Counted from the stretch's first letter, positions 33,112 to 43,423 are shown. The stretch: 64,000 nucleotides of DNA from Cryobacterium breve (GCF_004402375.1 NZ_SOGJ01000022.1:62001-126000), one strand, 5' to 3'. Translations and numbers: made by a program. The notes: generated by a model from the sequence alone, not told the origin.

Positions 33112-33771
33112 CTACGTCGCGGCGTACTCGCTTCGCAGGTGCGCGGGCAGGGCGACCAGGCTCGCGAGGCGCTCGGCCGGCAGCGCGTCCGAGATCAGGC
33201 CCGGCAGCAGCAGCGTCCACATCTCCTCCACCCGCTGGTAGAGGTCGCCCCTGCCGGTCAGAACTTCGGAAACGGTCTGCACACCGGTGAAAGCGGGGCT
33301 GATGAAGTGCGCGGCCGCGGACACGTTGAGGTCCGCAGCGGCATCGCCCTCGTCGATCGCGCGCCGCAGCAGCTGTCGGCACACGTCGATCCAGTCGACG
33401 TACGGCGCCGCGACGGGCACCGAGAAGTTAGAGGCCTCCAGCGTGAGACGGATGCCCGCGCTCACCACCGGGTCCTCCCGCAGGCTCTTGGCCATCTCGA
33501 ACGTCATCATGATCGCGGCTTCCAGCCCGGGCCGGGTGCCACCCAGATACTTCGCACCGAGGGCGATGGATGCCTCGTGCTGCGTTTCGATCACGGCGAG
33601 CGCGAGAACCTCCTTGGACGCGAAGTGGAAATACAACGCGCCCTTGGTGACTCCGGCGGCCGCCTCCAGGCCGGCGAGGGTCGTGCTTCCGTAGCCGTGC
33701 TCCCGGAAGGCTTCCGCCGCGCCCCGGATGATCGCCGCCCGTGTTCCGATCGCCCGTTGCTGCTGCGCCAT
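33112..33771 (-). CDS. TetR regulator of the gamma-butyrolactone-receptor (ScbR/ArpA) type
   Basis: The 219-residue protein has an N-terminal TetR HTH (TRAAIIRGAAEAFREHGYG then TLAGLEAAAGVTKGALYFHF) and a ligand domain with AFTGVQTVSEVLTGRGDLYQRVEEMW, a segment characteristic of the actinobacterial ScbR/ArpA autoregulator receptors. No butyrolactone synthase gene (afsA-type) is next to it, so the signal may be made elsewhere or come from other species. GAGGAG precedes the ATG. A possible operator lies at 33890-33903. Confidence 0.88.
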   Translation of the reverse strand: MAQQQRAIGTRAAIIRGAAEAFREHGYGSTTLAGLEAAAGVTKGALYFHFASKEVLALAVIETQHEASIALGAKYLGGTRPGLEAAIMMTFEMAKSLREDPVVSAGIRLTLEASNFSVPVAAPYVDWIDVCRQLLRRAIDEGDAAADLNVSAAAHFISPAFTGVQTVSEVLTGRGDLYQRVEEMWTLLLPGLISDALPAERLASLVALPAHLRSEYAAT

Positions 33772-33889
33772 GCCACTCCTCGATTCGACCAGAGTCCCAG
33801 CGTAGCGACCACCCCAGGCCGGGGCGGCGCGGCCGCCGCAGCATCCGTCGTCGGGCTCGGAATCAGTTCGGAAAACGCCCCACCAGAAG

Positions 33890-33903
33890 ATACTGTTTGG
33901 TAT
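33890..33903. promoter_or_regulatory. Candidate TetR operator (ATAC-N6-GTAT)
   Basis: ATACTGTTTGGTAT lies in the intergenic region between the divergent tetR and the small membrane gene at 34008. ATAC/GTAT arms separated by 6 bp fit a short inverted repeat for a TetR dimer. Confidence 0.35.
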
Positions 33904-34007
33904 GGTTTAGGCTCACGATGCTTTCACGGTGAACTGTCGGGGTCGATCTTGATCGCCGCCGGCTGCGTGGGTGGCATCGCCAGGGGATTCAATGTGGGGG
34001 GTCACAG

Positions 34008-34229
34008 ATGATCGACGGCGCAAGCATGGTGCATTTTGCCGCACTCGGGCTCGGGGGCCTGGCGGTTCTGGGGAGTATCGCGGTCGTCGTCGTGGCACTG
34101 GTTCAGATCACCCGGGCGTTCCACCTGCGCGAGGCGGCGCGGGCGAGCTGGGCGCTCGCCGTGATCTGCGCACCGGTCTTCGGCGCCGTGGCCTGGTTCG
34201 CCGTTGGCAACCGGATCGACGCCGACTGA
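34008..34229 (+). CDS. Small two-helix membrane protein, PLDc_N-like
   Basis: The 73-residue protein has two membrane helices (about 8-32 and 45-66). The second, WALAVICAPVFGAVAWFAVGNR, matches the phospholipase D N-terminal (PLDc_N) small-protein motif with its conserved Pro-x-x-Gly. GGGGGG precedes the ATG at about 10 nt. Function unknown; a membrane adaptor is likely. Confidence 0.7.
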   Translation: MIDGASMVHFAALGLGGLAVLGSIAVVVVALVQITRAFHLREAARASWALAVICAPVFGAVAWFAVGNRIDAD

Positions 34230-34239
34230 GGCACCGCGG

Positions 34240-34710
34240 CTAGCTGTTCGGGCGAACGACCAACACCGGGCACGTGGCGTGCCGCACGCACTGCTCGCTC
34301 ACCGACCCCAGCAGCATGCCACTGAGACCGCCGCGCCCGCGAGACCCGACCACGAGCATCCGTGCGCCCCGGGACGCGTCGATGAGGGACTTCAACGGGC
34401 TGGCATAGACGGCCCGGTATGCGACCTTGAGATCGGGGTGCCGGGCCACTTCGGCCATGACGGCCTCGACGAGCTCTTCGCGCACCGCGTCGGCGTACTC
34501 CTCGATCGAGGAGACGTAGCCGAATTCCCAGTTGGCCGGGCGCGGTGCCGTGTCGATGGACCACGCGCGCACCAGCACGACCGGTGCGTGCAGCTGCTGG
34601 GCGAGATCGAGCGCAACGGCCACGGCGTGATCGGCGTAACCCGATCCGTCGTGCCCGACGACGATGGTGTCGCTGGAGACGGGAGTCTGTTCTTGCTGTG
34701 TGTCCGACAT
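34240..34710 (-). CDS. Universal stress protein (UspA family)
   Basis: The 156-residue single-domain USP begins TIVVGHDGSGYADHAV and ends with the ATP-binding loop VGSRGRGGLSGMLLGSVSEQ (GxxGxxGxxxGS) followed by CPVLVVRP. This is the ATP-binding USP class. TAGTTT with 6 nt before the ATG suggests a leaderless transcript. Its stop is 10 bp from the convergent PLDc_N-like gene. Confidence 0.93.
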   Translation of the reverse strand: MSDTQQEQTPVSSDTIVVGHDGSGYADHAVAVALDLAQQLHAPVVLVRAWSIDTAPRPANWEFGYVSSIEEYADAVREELVEAVMAEVARHPDLKVAYRAVYASPLKSLIDASRGARMLVVGSRGRGGLSGMLLGSVSEQCVRHATCPVLVVRPNS

Positions 34711-34716
34711 GACCCC

Positions 34717-34722
34717 AAACTA
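34717..34722 (-). promoter_or_regulatory. Predicted leaderless -10 element of the USP gene
   Basis: Minus-strand TAGTTT, then GGGGTC, then the ATG at 34710. Confidence 0.45.
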
Positions 34723-34857
34723 CTCCGGGCCCGCCCGCCCGGCAGTGCCCCGCGCCTGCGTGTCGAGACCGCCGCCGGAGCAGCCGCGCACGCCGCTGCC
34801 GGAGCCGTCTCGCACGCCGCGCCGCCTTGCTCCCAGCCCTTTCCCGCCGGGCCCGGC

Positions 34858-34863
34858 TAAGGT
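34858..34863 (+). promoter_or_regulatory. Predicted leaderless -10 element
   Basis: TAAGGT, then CTCCCCT (7 nt), then the ATG at 34871. Confidence 0.4.
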
Positions 34864-34870
34864 CTCCCCT

Positions 34871-35761
34871 ATGACGTACCTGGGCACGCCGCGTCGACGA
34901 TTGGCCGCAGTGGCGGTGGCTGTCACCCTGGCCCTGGCGGCCGGCGGCCTGGCTTTGGCGGCATCCGTTCGCTCGACCGACGCAGCCGATGGCCCGGCGG
35001 TCTTCGAACCCGGCGCTATCATCAGCGACTACAACTTCTACAATGCCGCCGCGATGACAGAGGTGGAAATCCAGGCGTTCTTGGCGGACCGATCCTGCCT
35101 CCCCCGCGACGATTCGCCGTGCCTGGCGGACTACGAGGAGAGCACCCGAAGCCAGCCGGCGCAGGGCGACGGGCACTGTTCCGCCTACCCGGGTGGCCGG
35201 AACGAGTCGGCCAGCCGCATCATCGCGAAGGTCTCCGCCGCATGCAACATCAGCCCGAAGGTATTGTTGGTGCTGCTGCAAAAGGAACAGTCCCTGCTGA
35301 CCCGGCCGAGCGCATCCGGTTATCTGCGTGCCACCGGCTACGGATGTCCTGACACGGCCGACTGCGATACGGCGTACTTCGGCTTCTTCAACCAGGTCTA
35401 TCGGGCCGCCTGGCAATTCCGGCAGTACACGCAGGAACCCGAACGCGCTTACAAGATCGGCACCGTGCGTGTGGGCTTCAATCCGGACGCGACGTGCGGG
35501 GCGACATCCGTGTCGATCCAGAATCAGGCCACCGCGAACCTCTACAACTACACGCCGTACCAGCCCAACCGGGCAGCGCTGTCCGAACCGGGCACCGACG
35601 GCGACGGATGCTCCACGCACGGCAACCTCAACTTCTGGCGGTTCTACAACCAGTGGTTCGGGTCGTCCCAGTCGATCGGCTACCCAACGGCATTCGCCTC
35701 GTGTCTCAACCTCGTCGGCGGGCAGCCGTGCCGCGAGCACGGGCTGATGCCCACCCCCTAA
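34871..35761 (+). CDS. Secreted protein of the actinobacterial hemagglutinin-like family
   Basis: The 296-residue protein has a signal peptide (RRRLAAVAVAVTLALAAGG to about residue 30). The mature part has FEPGAIISDYNFYN, AFLADRSC, KVLLVLLQKEQSLLT, CPDTADCDTAYFGFFNQVY and NLYNYTPYQPN, with paired cysteines. This order is shared by secreted proteins of many actinobacteria loosely labelled hemagglutinin; the LLQKEQ(S/G)L segment looks like a lysozyme-like helix, so cell-wall binding or cutting is possible. No enzymatic activity is known to me. TAAGGT lies 7 nt before the ATG. Confidence 0.8.
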   Translation: MTYLGTPRRRLAAVAVAVTLALAAGGLALAASVRSTDAADGPAVFEPGAIISDYNFYNAAAMTEVEIQAFLADRSCLPRDDSPCLADYEESTRSQPAQGDGHCSAYPGGRNESASRIIAKVSAACNISPKVLLVLLQKEQSLLTRPSASGYLRATGYGCPDTADCDTAYFGFFNQVYRAAWQFRQYTQEPERAYKIGTVRVGFNPDATCGATSVSIQNQATANLYNYTPYQPNRAALSEPGTDGDGCSTHGNLNFWRFYNQWFGSSQSIGYPTAFASCLNLVGGQPCREHGLMPTP

Positions 35762-36163
35762 TTGCTCTCCCGGTCAAGCGGGTTCGCCACTGGTCCAGCG
35801 TCGGTTCGGCGTCGGTTCGCCGTCGGTTCGCCGTCGGTTCGCCGTCGGTTCGGCGTCGGTTTCTTCGCGCAGAGCGTAATCGCCCTGACCGTCACCGGGT
35901 CCACCGAGTTCGGCACCGCAGGGCCGCCGCCGCACGCGAGCGACGGACTGAACCCCAGGTCAGATCGCATTACCTAACTGAATGCACACAGCTCATCCTG
36001 GTGCGATTCCCGGCGTCGTGCCCCCCTGAGCGCGCGGACATCCGTCTTGATTCCCAGCCCGCACGGACCGGCCGCCCAATCCCGGTACCTAAGCTCCTCC
36101 GATGACTACGAACGGTCGATCGGGGTTTTCACCGACCGGCCGCCGCAATCGAAAGGATCCACT
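35762..36163. other. 402-bp intergenic region with tandem repeats
   Basis: Includes five 11-bp repeats (35800-35854) and the promoter of the next gene. No supported reading frame. Confidence 0.5.
35800..35854. repeat. Five tandem 11-bp repeats
   Basis: Consensus GTCGGTTCG(C/G)C, units at 35800, 35811, 35822, 35833 and 35844, with a partial sixth. Located 39 bp after the stop of the hemagglutinin-like gene. Confidence 0.85.
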
Positions 36164-37072
36164 TTGAACAAGCACATGATCTCCCCGGCAACCGCCACCT
36201 CCCGCACCCGACGTGCCGCCCTCGGCGCCGCCTCCGTGCTGACCGCCGGAGCATTGCTCGGCGTCGGCGCACAGGGTGCCACTGCCGCCCCGCTCAGCTC
36301 CGAACCCACGTCGAGTTCCAGCTCGAGCGCCGGCGGGAGCTCCACCACCACGACCGATGCGTTCCTGGCGTCAGTCACGAAGGAACTGCGCGCCGACCTG
36401 TCTCACGGGCAGAGCTGGAACGTGAAGGCCCAGAAGGTGGCCACCACGGTCTCTGAGCAGTCTGAGCTCTTCGAGAGCCTGCCGACGAACCTGCAGGATG
36501 ACCTGACCACGCTGAAGGATGCCTCCGGCGCGGCCGATCGGGCCACCGCCGTCGACACCGTTCGCACCACCGCACTCGCCGGGGGCTACGGCGAGGAGAT
36601 CACGACGATCGCCGAGGCAGTTCGGGACAACCCGCAGCATCCGCTGGCAGCTGCCGTGCGCGCCGCACTGGGCAGTGACGTCGGAACCGCGTCGGGCGAG
36701 GATTCGGGGGCCGGGCAGGAATCGGCTGCGGACACCGGTTTCTCGGTAACGGAACTGGCTCTCAAGCTCGCCGACAATCCCGCGCTCCTCGAGAAGCTGC
36801 CCGCCGACCTGCAGACCGACCTGGCCGACCTGAAGGGCGCGCCTGCCGACGAGCAGGAGGCCGCGGCAGAGGCGCTGGAAGCCGCCGCCCTGAACGGTGA
36901 CTACGGCACCGAGATCCAGAAGCTCGCCGAGCGGGTCGCGGCGCACGTCTCGGCCGAGGCTGACGCCGACGCCAACGTGGGTGGAGACGCCGACGCCAGT
37001 GCCGATGCCAATGCCGATGCCGATGCCGATGCCAACGTTGGTGCCGACGCGGACGCTCACGCCGGAAACTAG
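36164..37072 (+). CDS. Secreted protein with internal duplication and Asp/Ala-rich tail, unknown function
   Basis: The 302-residue protein starts at a TTG (36164) with AAAGGA 6-7 nt upstream; the ATG at 36176 is an alternative. A signal peptide spans residues about 13-44. Two homologous helical units of about 65 residues lie at 87-153 and 195-259; both contain LP(T/A)(N/D)LQ(D/T)DL, a GxYG(E/T)EI turn and an AE(A/R)V end. The last 40 residues are Asp/Ala repeats (ADADANVGGDADASADAN). No family is recognised. A perfect terminator follows, so it is a single gene. Confidence 0.72.
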   Translation: MNKHMISPATATSRTRRAALGAASVLTAGALLGVGAQGATAAPLSSEPTSSSSSSAGGSSTTTTDAFLASVTKELRADLSHGQSWNVKAQKVATTVSEQSELFESLPTNLQDDLTTLKDASGAADRATAVDTVRTTALAGGYGEEITTIAEAVRDNPQHPLAAAVRAALGSDVGTASGEDSGAGQESAADTGFSVTELALKLADNPALLEKLPADLQTDLADLKGAPADEQEAAAEALEAAALNGDYGTEIQKLAERVAAHVSAEADADANVGGDADASADANADADADANVGADADAHAGN

Positions 37073-37084
37073 AACCGCAGCACA

Positions 37085-37121
37085 ACGGATGGCCGGAAGC
37101 GCACCGCTTCCGGCCATCCGT
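37085..37121 (+). terminator. Strong hairpin terminator
   Basis: A 16-bp perfect stem (37085-37100 with 37106-37121), loop GCACC, 13 bp after the stop of the secreted-protein gene. Its stem is in part identical (CGGATGG) to the terminator at 1031. Confidence 0.8.
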
Positions 37122-37167
37122 CTGCCCGGATGCAGACGTCCCGGCCTGCCAACCTCGTCACCGAACC

Positions 37168-37246
37168 AATTCGACGGAGATTCTTCGGAAATGGCGGGTT
37201 TTGAGACTGTTCGGCGTCAATCTTGGGAAAATCTCCGTCGAATTCG
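37168..37246. repeat. 79-bp dispersed inverted-repeat element, copy B
   Basis: Starts AATTCGACGGAGATTCT and ends AAAATCTCCGTCGAATTCG, with inverted ends. Located between two rightward genes. Same length as copies A and C, but the middle differs. Confidence 0.85.
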
Positions 37247-37318
37247 TTCGGGACAGAGAAAGTGAGCGGCGGAAACCGGCGAAATCGTGGCTCCTGGTCC
37301 GATCAGGTGCAAGCGCGC

Positions 37319-37324
37319 GATACT
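37319..37324 (+). promoter_or_regulatory. Predicted leaderless -10 element of the DUF1801 gene
   Basis: GATACT, then GGGGCC, then the ATG at 37331. Confidence 0.45.
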
Positions 37325-37330
37325 GGGGCC

Positions 37331-38781
<1,451 letters not shown>

Positions 38782-38861
38782 TCAGTGTTCGGGAGCCCAG
38801 CGGCGAACTCGTCACGCATCTAGATCGTCACGCATCTAGATCATTCAGGCATCTAGATCAT

Positions 38862-41003
38862 TCAGAGAGCGCAGGAGACGCAACCCTCAACTTCGGTTCC
38901 CTCCAGGGCCATCTGGCGCAGACGGATGTAGTAGATGGTCTTGATTCCCTTTTTCCACGCGTAGATCTGGGCGCGGTTGATGTCGCGGGTCGTGGCGGTG
39001 TCCTTGAAGAACAGAGTCAACGACAGGCCCTGGTCCACGTGCTGCGTGGCCGCGGCGTAGGTGTCGATGACCTTCTCGTAGCCGACTTCGTAGGCATCCT
39101 GGTAGAACTCGGTGTTGTCATTCGTCATGAACGGCGCCGGGTAGTACACGCGACCGAGCTTGCCCTCCTTGCGGATTTCGATCTTCGACGCGATCGGGTG
39201 GATCGATGCGGTCGAGTTGTTGATATAGGAGATCGACCCCGTCGGTGGCACGGCCTGCAGGTTCTGGTTGTAGATGCCGTGCTCCATGACGGATGCCTTG
39301 AGCTCGGCCCACTCGGCCTGCGTGGGGATGTGCACGTCGGCCTGCGCGAACAGCTCGGCACCGCGCGCGGTGGCCGGCTCCCAGACCTGGTCGGTGTACT
39401 TGTCGAAGAACGCGCCGGACGCGTAGGTCGAGTCCTCGAAGCCAACGAAGGCGTGGCCGCGTTCGATGGCCAGCTTGTTGGAGGCGCGGAGGGCGTGGAA
39501 GAGCACCGTGTAGAAGTAGATGTTGGTGAAATCGATGCCCTCCTCACTGCCGTAGTAGATGCGCTCACGGGCGAGGTAGCCGTGCAGGTTCATCTGGCCC
39601 AGGCCGATGGCGTGCGACTTGTCGTTGCCGTCTTCGATCGAGCGCACGGAGGAGATGTGGCTCTGCTCCGACACCGAGCTGAGGCCGCGGATGGCGGTCT
39701 CAACGGTCTGGCCGAAGTCGGGCGAATCCATGGCAAGGGCGATGTTCATCGACCCGAGGTTGCAGGAGATGTCCTTGCCGATCTGGTCGTACGACAGGTC
39801 CTCGTTGTACGTGGTCGGGGTGTTGACCTGGAGGATCTCCGAGCAGAGGTTCGACATGTTGACGCGACCCTTGATCGGGTTCGCCGCATTCACGGTGTCT
39901 TCGAACATGATGTACGGGTAGCCGGACTCGAACTGGATCTCGGCGAGCGTCTGGAAGAAGTCGCGGGCCTTCATCTTGGACTTCTTGATGCGCGGGTCGT
40001 CGACCATCTCGTGGTACTTCTCACTGACGGAGATGTCCGCGAACGGCACCCCGTAGACACGCTCCACGTCATAGGGTGAGAACAGGTACATGTCCTCGTC
40101 TTTCTTCGCCAGCTCGAACGTGATGTCGGGCACGACCACGCCGAGGGACAGCGTCTTGATGCGCACCTTCTCGTCGGCGTTCTCACGCTTGGTGTCGAGG
40201 AAGCGCATGATGTCGGGGTGATGAGCGTGCAGGTAGACCGCGCCGGCGCCCTGGCGGGCACCGAGCTGGTTGGCGTAGCTGAAGGAGTCTTCAAGCAGCT
40301 TCATCACGGGGATGATTCCGCTGGACTGGTTCTCGATCTGCTTGATCGGTGCACCGGACTCACGGATGTTGCTGAGCAGCAACGCGACGCCGCCGCCACG
40401 CTTCGACAGCTGCAGCGACGAGTTGATGCCGCGCGAGATCGACTCCATGTTGTCTTCGATGCGGAGCAGGAAGCAGGAGACGAGCTCCCCGCGCTGCGCC
40501 TTGCCGGAGTTCAGGAACGTGGGGGTGGCCGGCTGGAAACGGCCGGCGATGATCTCCTCGACGAGGGAGATCGCGAGTTGCTCGTCGCCCTGGGCCAGAC
40601 CCAGCGCGGTCATCACGACGCGGTCTTCGAAGCGCTCCAGGTAACGCTTGCCGTCGAAAGTCTTCAGCGTGTACGAGGTGTAGTACTTGAACGCACCGAG
40701 GAAGGTCTGGAAGCGGAACTTCTTCGAATACGCCAGCTTGTTGAGGTTGGTGATGAACTCGAACGAGTACTGGTCGAGCACGGCCTGCTCGTAGTACTCC
40801 TTCTCGACCAGGTAGTCGAGGCGTTCACGCAGCGTGTGGAAGAACACCGTGTTCTGGTTGACGTGCTGCAGGAAGAACTCCCGCGCAGCCTCGCGGTCTT
40901 TCTCGAACTGAATCTCCCCGTCGGGTCCATACAGGTTGAGCATGGCGTTGAGGGAGTGATAGTCCATCGCCAGGCCGGGAGCCGGGTGAGCCATCGTCTT
41001 CAC
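38862..41003 (-). CDS. nrdE: Class Ib ribonucleotide reductase large subunit NrdE
   Basis: This catalytic subunit (713 residues from the GTG at 41003) reduces ribonucleoside diphosphates. It carries [14 protein letters not shown] and [16 protein letters not shown] with active-site Cys, and ends in the redox pair CVSCAL, which is re-reduced by NrdH. It lacks the ATP-cone, as class Ib enzymes do. I choose the GTG because GTGA overlaps the nrdI stop (41000-41002) with GGAAG upstream; the reading frame also has a TTG at 41018 and ATG at 40994. Confidence 0.95.
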   Translation of the reverse strand: MKTMAHPAPGLAMDYHSLNAMLNLYGPDGEIQFEKDREAAREFFLQHVNQNTVFFHTLRERLDYLVEKEYYEQAVLDQYSFEFITNLNKLAYSKKFRFQTFLGAFKYYTSYTLKTFDGKRYLERFEDRVVMTALGLAQGDEQLAISLVEEIIAGRFQPATPTFLNSGKAQRGELVSCFLLRIEDNMESISRGINSSLQLSKRGGGVALLLSNIRESGAPIKQIENQSSGIIPVMKLLEDSFSYANQLGARQGAGAVYLHAHHPDIMRFLDTKRENADEKVRIKTLSLGVVVPDITFELAKKDEDMYLFSPYDVERVYGVPFADISVSEKYHEMVDDPRIKKSKMKARDFFQTLAEIQFESGYPYIMFEDTVNAANPIKGRVNMSNLCSEILQVNTPTTYNEDLSYDQIGKDISCNLGSMNIALAMDSPDFGQTVETAIRGLSSVSEQSHISSVRSIEDGNDKSHAIGLGQMNLHGYLARERIYYGSEEGIDFTNIYFYTVLFHALRASNKLAIERGHAFVGFEDSTYASGAFFDKYTDQVWEPATARGAELFAQADVHIPTQAEWAELKASVMEHGIYNQNLQAVPPTGSISYINNSTASIHPIASKIEIRKEGKLGRVYYPAPFMTNDNTEFYQDAYEVGYEKVIDTYAAATQHVDQGLSLTLFFKDTATTRDINRAQIYAWKKGIKTIYYIRLRQMALEGTEVEGCVSCAL

Positions 41004-41404
41004 GGCTGTTGCTTCCAAAATGATTCCAATCCGTCGTGGACGATGCGCACATCATCCGGAGTTCCAAATACTTCAAAGCGAAACATGTGGGGCACCTTGC
41101 ACTTCTTTGCGATGATGTCCCCGGCGAGGCAGTAGCCCGTGCCGAAATTAGTGTTGCCCGCGCCGATGACGCCGCGGATTAGCGAGCGGTTCTGCTCGTC
41201 GTTCAGAAACTTGATGACCTGCTTGGGCACCGCTCCCTTGCTGTCGCCGCCGCCATACGTCGGCACGACCAGCACGTAGGGTTGGCTGACCTGGAGCGGC
41301 TCATCGCGCGCGTAGATCGGGATGCGCGCGGCCGGGCGGCCCAGCTTCTCAATGAAGCGGTGCGTATTGCCCGAGGTGCTGGAGAAATAAACGATATCGG
41401 TCAT
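41000..41404 (-). CDS. nrdI: NrdI flavodoxin
   Basis: The 134-residue flavodoxin begins [15 protein letters not shown], the FMN phosphate loop, and has [14 protein letters not shown] and [12 protein letters not shown]. NrdI supplies superoxide/peroxide to NrdF to build the Mn2-tyrosyl cofactor. It overlaps nrdE by a GTGA junction and follows nrdH by 77 bp. Confidence 0.96.
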   Translation of the reverse strand: MTDIVYFSSTSGNTHRFIEKLGRPAARIPIYARDEPLQVSQPYVLVVPTYGGGDSKGAVPKQVIKFLNDEQNRSLIRGVIGAGNTNFGTGYCLAGDIIAKKCKVPHMFRFEVFGTPDDVRIVHDGLESFWKQQP

Positions 41405-41481
41405 GGAACACCCCCTAGTGGTGAGAAGTCGGCACGCCACACGTCGCAGTTTTCTGCGACGCCGCCCCCGGCATCGCGGTG

Positions 41482-41715
41482 TTAGGCGAGACGCTGCGCG
41501 AGCTCGTTGATCTTGTCGGGGCGGAAGCCCGACCAGTGGTCCTCATCGGTGATGACGACGGGAGCCTGCAGGTAGCCCAGGGCCTTGACGGCTTCCAGGG
41601 CGTTCTCGTCGACCGAGAGGTCGAGAATTTCGTATTCGATGCCCTTGTTATCCAGGGCGCGGTAGGTTGCAGTGCACTGCACGCAGGAGGGCTTGGTGTA
41701 GACCGTGATTGCCAT
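41482..41715 (-). CDS. nrdH: NrdH glutaredoxin-like reductant
   Basis: The 77-residue protein has the redox motif CVQC (residues 11-14) and the NrdH C-terminal WSGFRPDKI. It delivers electrons from thioredoxin reductase to NrdE. First gene of the cluster; the NrdR boxes lie 120-165 bp upstream of its ATG. Confidence 0.96.
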   Translation of the reverse strand: MAITVYTKPSCVQCTATYRALDNKGIEYEILDLSVDENALEAVKALGYLQAPVVITDEDHWSGFRPDKINELAQRLA

Positions 41716-41833
41716 GGCTGGGCCTTTCTCGTCGTTCAGGAATCAGTATTCAAAATCGGTTCAAACATCAGTGCTCAAAATCGGTTTTCATGTGAAATCT
41801 GAAGTTCAAGGCGTGCTGTGTGTTGAACTTCAA

Positions 41834-41880
41834 TACTACATCTAGTGATGCTCAAAGGGAACGGCCACTACATGCAGTAA
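41834..41880 (-). promoter_or_regulatory. Paired NrdR boxes upstream of nrdH
   Basis: TACTACATCTAGTGA (41834-41848) and CACTACATGCAGTAA (41866-41880) both resemble the NrdR consensus ACACTATATATAGTGT. Their common ACTACAT cores are 32 bp apart, three helical turns, as is usual for NrdR. NrdR would repress when dATP is plentiful. Confidence 0.8.
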
Positions 41881-41894
41881 TTACAAGTATGTAG

Positions 41895-42015
41895 TTATCC
41901 ACCGACATTCCACCGGTTGTGCACAGCCCCACAGCTGCGATACGAGCAGAATCACGCGGAAAACAGCCGAGTTATCCACAGGCAGCGCCCGGGCGGAACT
42001 TGCACCTGTGGAAAC
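41895..42015. promoter_or_regulatory. DnaA-box cluster upstream of nrdHIEF
   Basis: TTATCCACC (41895-41903), perfect TTATCCACA (41972-41980) and, on the other strand, GTTTCCACA (42007-42015). A further perfect box, TTGTCCACA (minus, 43386-43394), lies beyond the AbiEi-like gene. DnaA may couple nrd expression to replication, as known for nrdAB in E. coli. Confidence 0.55.
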
Positions 42016-42086
42016 CCTGTCGGCGTGTCGCGACCGGCCCGCGCACCCCGCGCACCCCCGCGCTCCCCCCCGCTGACTCGGCTCGC

Positions 42087-42146
42087 GGCGCACCCTCTGG
42101 AAGGAGGCGCACGGTAGAACGTGCGCCTGCTTCCAGAGGGTGCGCC
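42087..42146. repeat. 60-bp hairpin element, copy 1
   Basis: Outer arms GGCGCACCCTCTGGAAG (42087-42103) and CTTCCAGAGGGTGCGCC (42130-42146) pair perfectly; inner arms GGCGCACG and CGTGCGCC (42106-42127) pair around GTAGAA. A diverged copy of the same length in the same orientation is at 43424-43483. Confidence 0.85.
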
Positions 42147-42227
42147 GCGGCATCCGGAGGCACGCGGCGGCACGCCACGGCATCCAGAGGGTGCCGCGCC
42201 ATCCGGAGGCACGCCACGGCATCCGGA

Positions 42228-42317
42228 GGCACGCGGCAGCACCCGGAGGCTCGCGGCGGCACGCCACGGCACCCCGCCACGGCACGCGGCAGCACCCGGA
42301 GGCTCGCGGCGGCACGC
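42228..42317. repeat. Direct 37-bp repeats and related GC-rich repeats
   Basis: An identical 37-bp segment occurs at 42228-42264 and 42281-42317 (period 53 bp), within a longer field (42147-42318) of CATCCGGAGGCACGC-like and GCGGCACGCCACGGC-like units. The second copy ends just before the AbiEi-like stop codon. Confidence 0.85.
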
Positions 42318-42318
42318 G

Positions 42319-43308
42319 TCAGGCGCGCGGCACCCCGCGCTCGACAAGGAACCGGTGGAAGCGCTGCACCGAGAACGCGATCGCCCAGTCCCAGCGGTCG
42401 AAGCTGTCGGAGTGGTGGCGCAGCGCGTCTTCGCGGCGCTTCTCCTCCCAGACGACCTCCCCCGGATCCCGGTCACCCAACACCGCGCCGCGGGTGTACT
42501 TGAGCTTGCCGTCGAACTCCCCGATCTTGCGGATGCGGCGCCAGTAGAAGTCCACCCAATAGTCGTGGCCACCCACGTCGGGAAAACAGACCTGCAGCTC
42601 GGGCACCTCGAACCCGAGCTGGAACATCCGCACCCGGCTGAGAGATTCCCCGCCGTTGGCCGACAGCCCGTTCCCGAAGGCGATGGCACGTTCGGCCTGC
42701 CTCGCACCGGCCCGTGGCTTCACCGCCGCGAGCTCGGCGAACAGGTCCTCTTTGGTGAGGGCACGGCGACCACGGATGCTGCGGCGAGCCTCGGCCGTGA
42801 CCCGCTCCTGCTCGACCCGCAAGGCATGGTCGATCATGGTGACGCCTACGAGAAAGCTGGTGCTCGCCGCGACGTCCACCAGGGTGCGCGGCAGCGAGGT
42901 CACCGCGATCCCTCCGATGAACGACGGGTCGGGGGCCGGAGCCCCGCGGTGGCTGGTCGTAAACCTGGCGGTACTGCCGCCGGAGGCATCCGGGTTGATC
43001 ATGTGCACCGTGCGCGGCCAGTCGCCGATGATCGGCAGCCCGTGCAACACCGCGGCCGACGTATGCGACAGCACGAGCGGGCGGCACGCGACCAGAGCCG
43101 TCGCGAGCACGAACAGGCGGTAGCGCTGATCGGGCCCGGCCGCGCGCCACGCCTCCCCCGGAACGTAGATGCCGCGGCGCGTTCGCACGAGTGCGCCACC
43201 GCGAATCAGGGAGTCCACGGCGTGGGAGTTGAGGCCGCGCTCCCGGAGCTCGGCGTAGGTGATGAGCCCGTCAGGGCGGGCGCTGACGACGTCCAGAAGT
43301 TGAGTCAT
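42319..43308 (-). CDS. AbiEi-like protein with C-terminal nuclease-like domain
   Basis: The 329-residue protein has an N-terminal winged-helix AbiEi antitoxin-type domain (LITYAELRERGLNSHAVDSLIRGGALVRTRRGIYV) and a middle section with VVLSHTSAAVLHGLPI. The C-terminus, VCFPDVGGHDYWVDFYWRR then IGEFDGKLKY, resembles the D-ExK core of DUF559/restriction-like nuclease folds. Such proteins are very common in Microbacteriaceae, without an AbiEii toxin next to them, as here. No partner gene is visible, so calling it an antitoxin would go too far. It is bracketed by hairpin repeats on both sides. Confidence 0.75.
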   Translation of the reverse strand: MTQLLDVVSARPDGLITYAELRERGLNSHAVDSLIRGGALVRTRRGIYVPGEAWRAAGPDQRYRLFVLATALVACRPLVLSHTSAAVLHGLPIIGDWPRTVHMINPDASGGSTARFTTSHRGAPAPDPSFIGGIAVTSLPRTLVDVAASTSFLVGVTMIDHALRVEQERVTAEARRSIRGRRALTKEDLFAELAAVKPRAGARQAERAIAFGNGLSANGGESLSRVRMFQLGFEVPELQVCFPDVGGHDYWVDFYWRRIRKIGEFDGKLKYTRGAVLGDRDPGEVVWEEKRREDALRHHSDSFDRWDWAIAFSVQRFHRFLVERGVPRA

Positions 43309-43423
43309 GCCTCACCCTGCGCGCGGGCAGCCGACCTGAACGGCTGAGCCGGACATCCGTGCACAACTCGGGTGCCCCCTACCCCTGTGGACAACAGGTC
43401 GCCGCGACCCTTGCGCCGCTCGC

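Noticed and set aside
41000-41440. Longer nrdI starting at 41440
   Set aside because: The flavodoxin fold begins with MTDIVYFSS at 41404; the extra residues are not conserved in type.
42147-42318. Possible CRISPR array (repeated GC-rich units)
   Set aside because: Units overlap, vary in length and have no unique spacers of constant size; no cas genes nearby.
42319-43308. Complete type IV toxin-antitoxin (AbiE) system
   Set aside because: No AbiEii nucleotidyltransferase gene lies beside the AbiEi-like gene; orphan copies are common.
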